This document shows, in pieces, positions 35,891-47,330 of a DNA stretch of 64,000 nt (position 1 is its first letter; each line of letters opens with the position of its first letter). A program made the position numbers and the translations under genes. The stretch is from Drosophila miranda (lineage: Eukaryota; Arthropoda; Insecta; Diptera; Drosophilidae). Under the pieces are notes generated by a model. The model was not told the origin of the DNA and ran no database searches. It saw only the letters and a list, made by a program, of their open reading frames with translations. Location of the stretch: assembly GCF_003369915.1 (NCBI RefSeq), contig NC_046673.1, forward strand, positions 10,090,001 to 10,154,000. The letters are read 5' to 3'.

Positions 35891-36652
35891 CCAGATATGT
35901 CCAATAAATATTTGATTATGTTTTATTTTGTTGTGTTTACCCGTTCACGTTAATGATTTAGAAACGACTGCATGTGCCGCCTTCTGTTTCAATTTGTTTG
36001 TTTCGATTGGGGCTCGTTTGATTCCGTTTTATTTGTCCATGCCCCTGTGGTATTGCACTTTAATTCTTCGTTTCCCTCCGTGTGGCGGCCAGCCCACTTG
36101 GACCGGATATTGTATTTTAGTATTTTCTCAAATAAAGAATCGCACAGCATTGCATTTGTTTTATTTATTATGTACTTATTATTTTTTTCCACCCTAACAA
36201 CTGCGTTAGGAGGTATCTAACGTTCAGCCCAAATCGATGCGTGCGTAGAGCAAAGGAACGGACAGGGGCAGGGGAAGCAGACGACGACGGCGGCGATGGC
36301 GATGGCAGCAGGACGACGATACTGTCACTGAGGAGTGTGGCAGTGGTGAACAAGAACGATTTTTCTCTCTTGCACAAGAAGCAGCGGCGGCTGCAGGTAG
36401 CATTTTTATCCATTTATTATTATTTAACGCTATCCCATTAATGGGTGCGTGCACTTGTTATCCACTAATTTGATTTTAACTATTTAACTCATATTTATAT
36501 ATTGTTCACGCACACATATCAGATTTTGTATACTGTCGAGTTAAATGTGTTTTTCTTATGAGAAGAGTGGGGCTCCGAAATCGCGTCAAAATGGTCGGGT
36601 TAGCAGTGTGTACACACTTTCCCATATCCAGGTTCAGCTGAAATCATCGAGA
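35567..36652. other. 5' region of the zinc-finger gene
   Basis: It holds the probable 5' UTR and promoter of the minus-strand gene. There is no credible coding exon. A CA-rich stretch lies at about 35740-35780 and a (CA)n microsatellite at about 35858-35882. Confidence 0.45.
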
Positions 36653-36848
36653 TATCGATACTCTTCAAATATCAAACGCAGCTTCTTTCAACTGGATAAT
36701 GCTGTAGATTAAATGGCTATAAAAGAAATTTTTTTTAAATGCATCATTCATTTACTAATTGATTCTGTGGATGCATAGATGGTTTAATTAATAATTAAAT
36801 TAATTATTGCAATAGTTTCTTGATCTACTTTGATGATGATTATCGATA
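36653..36848 (+). promoter_or_regulatory. DRE pair upstream of Rpt3
   Basis: Perfect TATCGATA sites at 36653-36660 and 36841-36848 lie 302 and 114 bp before the Rpt3 start codon. The second is followed by CTCGGTGTTGCC and a short AT-rich leader. DREF-driven promoters are typical for fly housekeeping genes. The sites could also serve the divergent zinc-finger gene. Confidence 0.65.
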
Positions 36849-36954
36849 GCCTCGGTGTTGCCATAAAGTTGAACTCTTGGGCTTGTTTTTGACGAGTCAT
36901 TTTCTCTTCTCGGGCCGAATTTGTTAATAAAAAATAGCTTCGAACTGAACAGAT

Positions 36955-38325
<1,371 letters not shown>

Positions 38326-38675
38326 ATTTAAGTTAATAGTCCCCCAATATCTTCCCTTACCCTTCGTACCAACCCTGTCCCTAAAGTTGTATCAGTAATA
38401 AAATAAACAGCATTTCGCTTCAATTTGCAGCCTTCTGTAGTCTCGTATCCGGGGGCCCGCAAAAAGTCCGACGTATTTTCACAACAGACAAAGGGAAAAG
38501 GAATTTTATTTCAATTGTTCAAACAAATGGGAAATGGAATAAGATAAACAATAATCAAGCAGAGCAGAGCTATATGTAAAGTAGGTTAGCATCTAGGCAG
38601 CGGAGATCTGTCTAGATTGCTTCACATGGATATGGATGCGATGCGGCTTCATTCACTCATTCATTCGTTCATTCA
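38326..38675. terminator. Convergent 3' ends of Rpt3 and SRP receptor alpha
   Basis: Rpt3 has overlapping AATAAA signals at 38397-38402 and 38402-38407. The minus-strand gene has one at 38505-38510 (TTTATT on plus). The two transcripts would end about 100 bp apart without overlap. A TTCATTCATTCATTCGTTCA repeat lies near 38650-38675, within the SRP receptor 3' UTR. Confidence 0.65.
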
Positions 38676-41462
38676 TTACTTCATAAGCGAGTTGACGACG
38701 GCATTCACATTGATGGCTTTGAGGTCCGCATAAGTCTGGCCCGTGCCGACAAAGACGATGGGCTGGCCAGTAATGTAGGTCATGGAGATGGCGGCGCCCA
38801 CTTTGTCGTCGATGGTGTCGAATTTGGTGAGGACAATGCCGTCGATGATGTGTGGATTTTCGTTGGAGGAGTAGTCGGCGAGGGACTGGTTGAACTTTAC
38901 CAGCTGATCGACAGCTTCGTTACCGACGAGAGCCTCGCCCACGAAGAGCACCAGATCGGGATTGTTCACCTTGATCAGCTTGGAGAGGGAGCGCATGAGT
39001 GGCTCGTTGTCCTGCATGCGGCCAGCGGTGTCCACCAAGACAACGTCCACCTTTGTCTCGTGCGCAAACTTGATCGCCTCCATAGCAATGCCGGCGGCGT
39101 CCTTTCCGTAGCCCTTCTCGTACAGCTGGACCATGGTGCGGTTGTTGTGGTTGGTCGGCGGGTGCAGGGCATTCAGATGGCGTGTGTGGGTGCGCAGTTG
39201 CTCGACGGCTCCGGCGCGGAAGGTGTCGCAGGCCGCGATCAGCACGTTAAAGTCGTTCTCGATCAGCCAGAAGCAGATCTTGGCTAGATTCGTCGACTTG
39301 CCCACACCGTTCACCCCGCAGAAGATGATCGTGTACGGTTTGCCGCTGCGCTTGGACTCTAGGGCATCGCGTATGATGTCGATGCGCCGCTTGGGCGACA
39401 GAATGCGGACCAGCGACTGCGTCAGTGCCTCCTTCACCAAGCTGGCAACGCTGTCGAAGGTTCCCACCTGCTTGCCCTCGAGGCTGGTGGCCACCGAGTC
39501 GCACAGCTTGACCGCTATCTCCGAAGCAACATTTTTTGATATCAAATGATCGCGCATCTTCTCCAGCGCCGGTTGCAGGTCGGCCAGCGACATGATCTTG
39601 CCCCCAACAATTCCCCTAAAATAGGACACCAAACCGCCTCCGCGCTTGCTCTTCTTCAGTGCAGGTGATTGGCTGCTCACATTGTCTTCCTCGCTAGACG
39701 CCTCCTCACTGTCCACATCATCCTCGCTCTCCACATCCAGGTCAGGGATGACGCCCTGCATGGTGCCTACCAGCTGCCCAAAAAAAGATCGTGATTAGTT
39801 ATAGTTATACATTTTTTGATTATGGATTACACAAACGTGAATGAGTCGCACATCCCCAAGAAACGTGCCTTTTGCGAGAGTCCCGCTCAAAAAAGTCTCA
39901 CTAAAGATATCGCATGCGAGATTTAACCGAACAAATGAGATAGAAATACTCGTACTCGTATGTTTGCGGCAGGAAATGTTTCGATTATAAAAGTCGCAAG
40001 ATATACTGGCAGCAAGCGTTTTGCGAGACAATTTTTCTCGCTTGCGATAGAAAAATGTATCGCTTGTACACAAGCGCATGGTATGCATATCCCTGTAGTA
40101 TTCGCTACCTATTTCGCCTCTCAGCAATCTAGTTCGGTACCCATTTCACTACCCATTCGATGGGTACCCATATCACTAGTTCGCGGTAAACGATGTGGTG
40201 TCCCCAATGCCCCCATGTCCACGGTTATTGCGGGTAAAAATGGAAATGATGAACAGAGTTTTATCTGTTTGGGTTTGTCCGGGAAGTACTGGTGGTCTGT
40301 TAGTAAGTAGTGATTTCATCACCACTGAACTAGTTCCCAGTACTACTATTCTTGATCCCTGATCAGCATTAATAACCGAGTCGATATAGCCTAGATCTCA
40401 TAGATCACACTGAAACACGTGTGTCTCGAATTGTTGCCACGTTGTGGCGTTGTATGGTGTTGTTAAAACTTTAAAGATCATAAAGAATCCAAGGATCTAA
40501 ATAATAATATTAGCTCTCGTTGCGATTGATCGGACGACAAGTTGAGTCCCCTTGCCCCGCAAAACTCTCCATCTCTTTCTTTTTCTTTTCCTTCACCGAT
40601 CGTAGTGTTTGCTCACCTCATTGCTGATACTCTGGTACTGAACATCCTCGGGGGAATCCTTGGAGCGATCGAGTAGGACGGCATCTTTCGAGTTGCCGCC
40701 AAGGTCCCATACTCTGGGCTTTTTTCCGGCTTTCTCTGAGGCACCCTGCTTGGCAGAAGACTTGGTATCGGCCGCCTTTTTGGTGGGCGTAAGCTTCTCG
40801 CGCAACTTTCGACGGTTTTCCTGTATAATGTCCTGTTTTGTGAGTGGCGGTGATGAGGGCTGCGATTTAGACTGCGTCGGACTCTCCTGTATATTGACAC
40901 GTTTCTCGACGGGCTTTTTGTCATCCTGAATCATGGATGCGACGGTTTTCTTCGATTTCTGCGACTCATTGTAAGAGCGCATGGCCTTGGGGGCCTTGAC
41001 CTGTTTCGAGGATGCTTCTTCGGCCGCAGAGAGCACGCTGCGGAATTCGCCATCGAAATCGTATTCACTGCCTAGGCGCTCCAGGGCCGGTATACTGCCG
41101 AACTTTTCCTTAAAGGCGAACTGCATGTCGGCCAGAAAGGCGTCCAAGTAATTGAGCTTAATAACCTTCTGGAAGACAGCCGCGTACACCAGATCCAGCT
41201 CATTGTCCAGCTTAAACTGCACCGCCAGGTGGTCCTCCTCAAAGTATTTGGACTCTGTATTCCGGTCCTGCCAACGAACAACATCAATCATCAATATGCA
41301 TGAGCACAGCAGCTACAGCACAGCTACAGCAAAAACAGTGCTTACCTCCAATATCACGCCACGTATTAGGCTGTTTATGCATGACGAGAAGTTGATTCCA
41401 GAGGTCTGCGAGTTCCAAAGTACCACGCCGCCTTTCGTGAATATCACTACAAAATCTAACAT
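38676..41462 (-). CDS. SrpRalpha: Signal recognition particle receptor subunit alpha (621 aa)
   Basis: GTPase docking protein for SRP at the ER membrane; it pairs its G domain with SRP54 to hand ribosomes to the Sec61 channel. Minus-strand coding exons are 41346-41462, 40617-41267 and 38676-39773 (622 codons with stop). The N-terminus MLDFVVIFTKGGVVLWNSQ matches the SRX longin domain that binds the beta subunit. A charged linker follows (about 130-330). The NG domain has P-loop GVNGVGKST near 406-414, DTAGRMQDN near 500, and TKFDTIDDK near 568. It was formerly called Gtp-bp in flies. Exon 1 is 39 codons; exon 2 ends at SNE and exon 3 starts LVGTMQGV. The second intron (843 bp) is long and holds repeat fragments. 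The neighbour Sec61gamma works in the same targeting step, though shared location alone proves nothing. Confidence 0.96.
39774..40616 (-). other. Second intron of SRP receptor alpha with a mini-me fragment
   Basis: At about 40348-40397 the words ATTCTTGATC, CTGATCAGCATTAATAACCG and AGTCGATATAGCC are a degenerate copy of the mini-me core found at 20.1 kb. A perfect inverted repeat GCGAGA...TCTCGC with a short loop lies near 40024-40042, and a TGGGTACC/GGTACCCA pair near 40135-40170. No coding exon is visible. Confidence 0.55.
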
Positions 41463-42060
41463 TTTAGCTACCAAATCCTGCTATACAATCATACGAAACT
41501 TCTTCGTTCAAGCATTCCACGTCACTTGCCCTACTGCTCGGCTGTGCATCGGGTGGCAACGTCAAAATGTTTGTTTATGTTTTTATATTCAGTCTGGCAG
41601 CGCCGGTACAGGGTATAACAGAAATGTTTCCACGCTCTAGTTCAGTTTTATTATCGACCATTCATTATTCCACTGATAGCAGGAAACACTGCCATTCCAC
41701 GTTACAGGGTATATTATATGCTGAGCTGCGCCACCGGTCGAATAGAAATCATAGACGAATCATTGAATTAGTGGAAAATGTGTCTCGCATTTATTAATGA
41801 AAGGGCACGCTTTGGGTGAAAAAATGTCACCCATTTATTTTTACAATTGGTTCTTATTGCTAACGCGATCGATCATTCCTTTAAATATAGAAACATGAAT
41901 GAAATTTTAAACCCTTTCGCTTTCGCATGTATGAAAAGGGGAAATCAGAAAAGACATTCGCTGAATGCACATAGGTTTTGTATATATCGAAAAAAAATCT
42001 ATTTGATGTATGCTGATTTTGATGATTGTTATTGTTCTGGCCCCTCGCAATCTGCTCCAT
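41463..42060. other. SRP receptor promoter side and Sec61gamma 3' UTR
   Basis: The left part should hold the SRP receptor start site, the right part the Sec61gamma 3' UTR with minus-strand AATAAA signals at 41790-41795 and 41834-41839. ACAGGGTATA occurs twice (about 41608 and 41704). There is no DRE and no coding sequence. Confidence 0.45.
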
Positions 42061-42267
42061 TTACGATCCCACAATAATGTTGTTGATGGGGATGTGTATC
42101 AGCTTGACGAAAAAGCCAATGAAGCCCATGATGCAGAAGCCAATTGCGGTGGCAATGGCGATCTTCTGGAACTCCTTGCGGTCGGGCTTGGTGCAGCGTT
42201 TCACGAGACGGATCGAGTCCTTGGCGAAAGCGCGCCCTGGCTCAGCGAACTTAACAACTTTGTCCAT
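42061..42267 (-). CDS. Sec61gamma: Sec61 complex gamma subunit (68 aa)
   Basis: Small tail-anchored subunit of the ER protein translocation channel (SecE family), which clamps the two halves of Sec61alpha. A single coding exon of 69 codons on the minus strand gives an amphipathic N-terminal helix ([20 protein letters not shown]) then [18 protein letters not shown] and one membrane span ending [10 protein letters not shown]. Length equals the usual 68 aa. The sequence is almost the universal animal one. A GTAAGA near 42320 suggests a 5' UTR intron. Confidence 0.97.
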   Translation of the reverse strand: MDKVVKFAEPGRAFAKDSIRLVKRCTKPDRKEFQKIAIATAIGFCIMGFIGFFVKLIHIPINNIIVGS

Positions 42268-43094
42268 GACTTTTTAAATTTGATAGAAACTGAAACGAGG
42301 GTAAATTCAAAATTAATGAAATTCTTACACTTTCACACGAATCAAAATACGAAGTCGGCGTCGGCGTCGGCGTCGACGCCAACAACAGTGACGTTGGCGA
42401 CGTGGCAGATGACGACAACGTCTCTGGTGAAATCTTGTTTGCTGTTTCTGCTTGGACCTTCCAATTGAGTTGGAATCGGATATAAAGGTCCTTAGACTAA
42501 AGAGTTCAATTCAAAATGATCACTAATATTATGATTTAAACTTAATTTCTTTAAATTATGTGTACAGAGTGTTTGTAGACATGTAAGAAAGGTGAGAATG
42601 CACAGCTCGAAAACATAACAAAAAGAGGTAAGTGCTTGTGGCCATATCGATTTAGCGACGTAAGAATTCTTTTTTGTTTGAAGAATTTTCTCCATTAAAT
42701 GTATGCTTTAATTAAAAAAACTGAAAATAAAGAAGCACGCACCTGTAAACTGCTTGAAATTTTTCACTGGAATGAATGGTTTCGTTTCGTGTTGTCGTGT
42801 CGGCCTACAATCGTGCCAGTTCCACGTCAAAACGTCAAACACCAGAGTTGCTTTGGTACATAGAGCTGCCACTTATTGCAGATGCAGCGGCTAAGACTGA
42901 CATATCACCGATAGTTCATGTTCGTTCCAGAATTTCGCTACTAGTTACTATTGGCGTCACTTGAAACAGAGTACCTTACTTAACTAGTTATTTAGCTTTG
43001 AATTTGGGTTTTTTCCTTTTGAACTTCATGTATTATAACTTAAAAATCTAAAGATGACATTGGCAGTCGATAGTATCGATAGGTGGACTCGAAC
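42268..43094. promoter_or_regulatory. Sec61gamma/Rcd-1 divergent promoter region, left part
   Basis: The region between Sec61gamma (minus) and Rcd-1 (plus) has no credible coding exon. A perfect TATCGATA lies at 43074-43081, six bases before the target-site duplication of the hAT element. Without the element, the DRE would stand close upstream of the Rcd-1 leader. A GTCGGCGTC repeat lies near 42354-42376. Confidence 0.5.
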
Positions 43095-43968
43095 TAGTGA
43101 TGTAAATTTGAATGAAAACATCGATGTCGATGTCCATCGATGTTGTCAAAATCAAACATCGATGTTGGATTGATACATCGGATTTATTCTTCGATGCATC
43201 GATGTATGACCGCGAAACCAGGATATGAAGACACGGCGACAGCCTCTGATGATTGCGATGGGAAAATTAGTGACAGGCAGTTGTGGTACTGTTTACTGAT
43301 ACTGAGTTTTATTGAACAAATGGATCTCCTTATATAGCTAGCAGTGGTACTCTTATTGTATGGGAAGGAACGCACAGGCTCCATGTGAGTGTATTTTTAG
43401 ATAGGGTGCACTTACTCTGTGCGGGGGTTACATTCAGTGCATTTACTTAGGTACTTGGCAGCAACAAAGTAAATAGTTTATTGCTTCATCCTTTTTGGTG
43501 GGTTCGAGTTTACAAGTGCAATTGTCTATTCTTAGTTGCTAATGTAATTTTCGTGTCGTCATATTCATTCACATGAAGTGACATGGACAATTGTATTTAT
43601 GAGTATTTGTGTATGAGATTGTACTGTATATTCTGTAATATTAATAAGGTATATGTCTGTGACTGAACAGTACTCCTCATACCTTCCCAAACACACAACG
43701 GGTTGCCTTCGAATGATGTTAACGGCGTTCGCAGTTTCATATTTAAATAAATGTATACCATCTATAGTAAATTTGATTCATTTTAAGTCAAATATGTTTA
43801 CTTACTTTGGCATTGCTGTGTTGCTGCTTACAGAAGACAAATACGCAATGATTTGAATTTAAACGATCGATGTTTTGCAAAACATCGATGCATCGCTCAA
43901 CATCGGTACCAGCACAAACACCGGAAAACATCGGTAAACATCGGCAAAAAAACATTTTTACATCACTA
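43095..43968. mobile_element. Non-autonomous hAT-type element with intact 8 bp target duplication
   Basis: The outer 12 bases are TAGTGATGTAAA on the left (43095-43106) and the inverted TTTACATCACTA on the right (to 43968), the TIR fitting the hAT consensus YARNG. The flanks are the same 8 bp, ACTCGAAC, at 43087-43094 and 43969-43976, the target length of hAT elements. The interior (874 bp overall) has no transposase frame. Repeats of ACATCGATG and ACATCGG cluster in both subterminal regions (about 43117-43210 and 43869-43950), as expected for transposase binding sites. Confidence 0.88.
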
Positions 43969-44200
43969 ACTCGAACCCAACACACAGAAATCGTTTTCTT
44001 GTTGTTCTTTAAGGCATCAAGCTACTAGCGTTTTCATTCAATCGAGAGTTGTAAGTAACAAATCACGTTGTCCGGTTTCCTTCCGTTAAATGATATGTTT
44101 TTTCCAAGATCCGTGCATACATACATATAATTAGTATACATTTTTACATGCATATTTATATCATTTTATCTAAACAAGCAAATTGAAACAAGAAACTGAA

Positions 44201-45336
44201 ATGAGTGCGCAGCCGAGTCCCTGCATGAATCCTCAGCAGCAGCAAAGTGAACAAGAGAAGGTAGTAAAGCGAAGTAATTTAAACGGATACAAATTAATTT
44301 TTACCATGGTTTGCGTTATTTAGGTGTACCAATGGATCAACGAATTGGCGCATCCGGACACGCGCGAGACCGCTCTCCTGGAGCTGAGCAAAAAACGTGA
44401 AACCGACCTGGCTCCCATGTTGTGGAACAGTTTTGGAACCGCGTGTGCTCTGCTTCAGGAGATTGTTAACATATATCCGTCTATAACTCCGCCCACGCTG
44501 ACAGCACATCAGTCAAACCGGGTTTGCAATGCCCTGGCCCTGCTGCAGTGCGTCGCCTCCCATCCGGAGACACGCACAGCCTTCCTCCAGGCGCAGATTC
44601 CCCTATACTTGTACCCCTTTCTGTCGACCACTTCGAAAACCAGACCATTTGAATATTTGCGTCTGACCAGCTTGGGAGTCATTGGTGCCTTGGTTAAGGT
44701 TGGTCCCGTCCCCACCCATTCGCTATAATGCATTACTAAGTCTTCCGATCTTTCAAGACCGATGAGCAGGAAGTTATCACGTTCTTGCTGACCACGGAAA
44801 TCGTTCCACTTTGCTTGAGCATTATGGACAGCGGCTCGGAGCTAAGCAAGACTGTGGCCACATTCATCATTCAGAAGATCCTGCTTGACGAGTCGGGCCT
44901 GTCATACATCTGTCAGACCTATGAACGCTTCTCGCATGTGGCCATCACCCTGGTAAGTATCCATTCCATCGATCGATGCAAACATGCTCAAGTCATACCA
45001 TATACCATATACCACTACAGGGAAAAATGGTGATCCAGTTGGCAAAAGAGCCGTGTGCCCGTCTGTTGAAGCACGTGGTGCGTTGCTACCTACGTCTCTC
45101 GGACAACACCCGGTATGTATTAAGGCACTATATGAAATGCAACAAATTTCTGACTATTTTTGTACAGCGCTCGCAAAGCTCTCGGACAGTGCTTGCCGGA
45201 TCAGCTGCGCGATGGCACTTTCGCGCTGTGCCTGCAGGACGATAAGTCCACGAAGCAGTGGCTTCAAATGCTACTCAAGAACTTGGAGCTGGGAAACACA
45301 CCACAGCAAATCGGCATGTCCCCATTGGGCTCCTAG
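44201..45336 (+). CDS. Rcd-1: Rcd-1/CNOT9, CCR4-NOT complex subunit (296 aa)
   Basis: Armadillo-repeat subunit (CAF40) of the CCR4-NOT deadenylase, which binds tryptophans of GW182-type and other silencing proteins and so links mRNA decay to its targets. Coding exons are 44201-44260, 44324-44698, 44758-44952, 45021-45112 and 45168-45336; total 297 codons with stop. The conserved core starts [15 protein letters not shown] and continues with [19 protein letters not shown] and [12 protein letters not shown]. The N-terminus is a short Gln-rich leader; the C-terminus ends GMSPLGS. A GTAAGT at about 44052 suggests a 5' UTR intron. An hAT insertion sits roughly 230 bp upstream of the start. It is convergent with the next gene. 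Confidence 0.96.
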
Positions 45337-46264
45337 ATCATAGACATGCCGAATCTCAAATGTCCCAAGTATTTAATAGGCTTCTTGCAGGCCTGCCTGC
45401 TGCCTCCCCACTATGCTCCTTTCAAATCGCTAATAATAATTTCATTTCATCTACTAGTTATCAGAACGTTAACTTGGCCAGAACGCCTGGATAATAAGTT
45501 TTCACGAGGTTGCCTGAGCCTAGCCGCCTAGCGTAAGCAAAAATGTAATATACAGATGTATGTAATTATGAATACAAGCAAAGTAATGTTAATAAGTTAA
45601 GCAAATTTCTCTGCTACTAGAATATAACTTAGAATGTAGATAAATATTATATAAATAAAGACACATACCGCGAAGCTAGTGCTCTATCGCTCTCACGCGT
45701 ACACTGGCAATGACTCCTGCTCATGCTTCTAATATATGCACCTAATGCCATCCTGCTCTGATTGGCGTGCTCGGATGGGCGTCGGGTCGGTGAATTGAAT
45801 GCAAGGCTGCGTGATGCCAACCCTGAAATCCCACTACCATTAAAAAGAGACAATCTGCAGGAACGGTAACGCACACGTTCACATACATTTAATATGGACA
45901 CACTTATATATTAGACTTGCAATAATTACAACAATTACATCTACAAATATACAGTTACAGGCGCTGCGGGCGCCAAAAGAGAGAGACCACTATGTAACAT
46001 TAACATCATTAAATCGCCTACAACTACTACTACAATGCTCCAAGTAAAGGATATTGTACGTACTACGTAGGTGCACACATATAGACTGTATTAGTATTAC
46101 ACCGAGAACATACATTTAAATGTGTATATATATATATCAATATCAATAAATACGCATATTTATACATGTGCATGTTCCAAGATCACATGTAATAGACAGG
46201 GGCAGAAAAAAACACTGAGAACACTCAAATGTGCTGAGAAAATGTCAAATTTCGAATTCCCAAT
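45337..46264. other. Rcd-1 3' UTR and 3' region of the HAD phosphatase
   Basis: AATAAA at 45654-45659 is the probable Rcd-1 polyadenylation signal. The rest up to the stop codon at 46265 is AT-rich with ATATATAT near 46120-46135 and no coding exon. No canonical minus-strand signal stands out. Confidence 0.5.
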
Positions 46265-47173
46265 TTAGTTGGTCGGCTTGGTTGGACCGGCGACTGCCGA
46301 TGCTCGCCGCGCCATCTCTGCCTGACCCTCCGCGGTCTCAAGGTCGACTTGCGAAACTTGCATCTGCGGTAAAGCCAGCATCTGTTCCATGAGGTCAAAA
46401 CCACTCTTCCAGACCAACAAGTGCGCCCGTAGCTTCAATTTATTGCGGTTCCGAATCAAATGCTTCTCCATGGCGAATCCCTGCCGGGCGCAGGCAAAGT
46501 CGCAAGCCCGCTGTCGCAGCACGGGGCAGATGTCGTTGTTTCCGTCGCCCACGTAGAAGACGTGGTCGTAGCGGATACTACGCCGCAAGTCCTGCTCAAT
46601 GACAAAGTGCTCAAGGACGCGCCCCTTGCAGAGATTGCTGGCGCTCAGCTTGCACTCGCTCTGCTGATGGTGGGGCCGTACCTGAAGCTGCCCGTTAGAG
46701 TCGAACTCGGCGGGGTTGGTGAAGATGGCCACAAAGCAGTCGGCCAGGTTGTGCGCCTTTACCCACTCATCGATAAAAACACTGTTCGAGTCACTAATGA
46801 TGATCATGTCAAAGTTGAGTTTCTTGTGTAGATGCTTGATGAGGCGCACGAAGCCCGGGACCTCGGGTATGACTCGGATGGTGTCGCGAATGCGCGCCTC
46901 CGTGACTTGTTGCTCATGCAGCAAACGAAAAACCTCAGACATGTACTCGGTCCAACAATCGTTCTCCACCAGCTCGTTGAGGGCCCGCGAGCTGACCACT
47001 TCCGTAGGCAGCAAGTCCCTCACCACGGTGTCCGTATTTTGGGCCACAATTGTATGATCAAAGTCGAAGGCTGCCAGTCGTCGCCGTTGCTGCTTTTCCA
47101 GCCTACAGCAGGCTACGGCTTCAGCGACAGCTGCCGACGACGAGGACATCTTTTGCTTCTCTCTCAATGCCAA
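46265..47173 (-). CDS. PHOSPHO1/2-type HAD phosphatase (302 aa)
   Basis: Member of the PHOSPHO family of HAD-superfamily phosphatases; human relatives act on phosphocholine, phosphoethanolamine or pyridoxal phosphate. Single coding exon on the minus strand. HAD motif I FDFDHTIV gives the nucleophile and acid Asp at residues 37 and 39. Motif II is IIISDSNS near residue 125. Motif III/IV VGDGNNDICPV lies near 207-217. The core is collinear with human PHOSPHO2 (VIPEVPG, NLCKG). The N-terminal 34 residues are extra and may start at the second Met (residue 9). I believe this is the fly CG12237 orthologue. A paralogue lies 16 kb to the right, in the same orientation. The substrate is not evident from sequence. 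Confidence 0.9.
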   Translation of the reverse strand: MALREKQKMSSSSAAVAEAVACCRLEKQQRRRLAAFDFDHTIVAQNTDTVVRDLLPTEVVSSRALNELVENDCWTEYMSEVFRLLHEQQVTEARIRDTIRVIPEVPGFVRLIKHLHKKLNFDMIIISDSNSVFIDEWVKAHNLADCFVAIFTNPAEFDSNGQLQVRPHHQQSECKLSASNLCKGRVLEHFVIEQDLRRSIRYDHVFYVGDGNNDICPVLRQRACDFACARQGFAMEKHLIRNRNKLKLRAHLLVWKSGFDLMEQMLALPQMQVSQVDLETAEGQAEMARRASAVAGPTKPTN

Positions 47174-47330
47174 CTACAGGGCAGCAGCTCGATGCGTTGT
47201 TCTTTTGTTTAAACTTTTTCTCATAAACTTTATCCAGCTTTCTGGAAGCTTAACATCATCAGACCCTCAGAAATATACCAAAATATACCGTCTCATTTAA
47301 AAAATATACCGCAAATATACTGACGAATTC
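47174..47330 (-). promoter_or_regulatory. Promoter of the PHOSPHO gene with motif 6 cluster
   Basis: On the minus strand, four matches to the Drosophila core promoter motif 6 (KTYRGTATWTTT) run from about 47322 to 47271, including exact GTCAGTATATTT. They lie 98-149 bp before the start codon. The block ends CTGAGGGTCTGATG and is part of repeat family A; the Hsp60A promoter has the equivalent block. Transcript start itself is not visible. Confidence 0.65.

Noticed and set aside
40020-40050. GCGAGA...TCTCGC hairpin as a possible intronic small RNA
   Set aside because: The stem is only six perfect pairs with a short loop, too small for a miRNA precursor and without flanking pairing.
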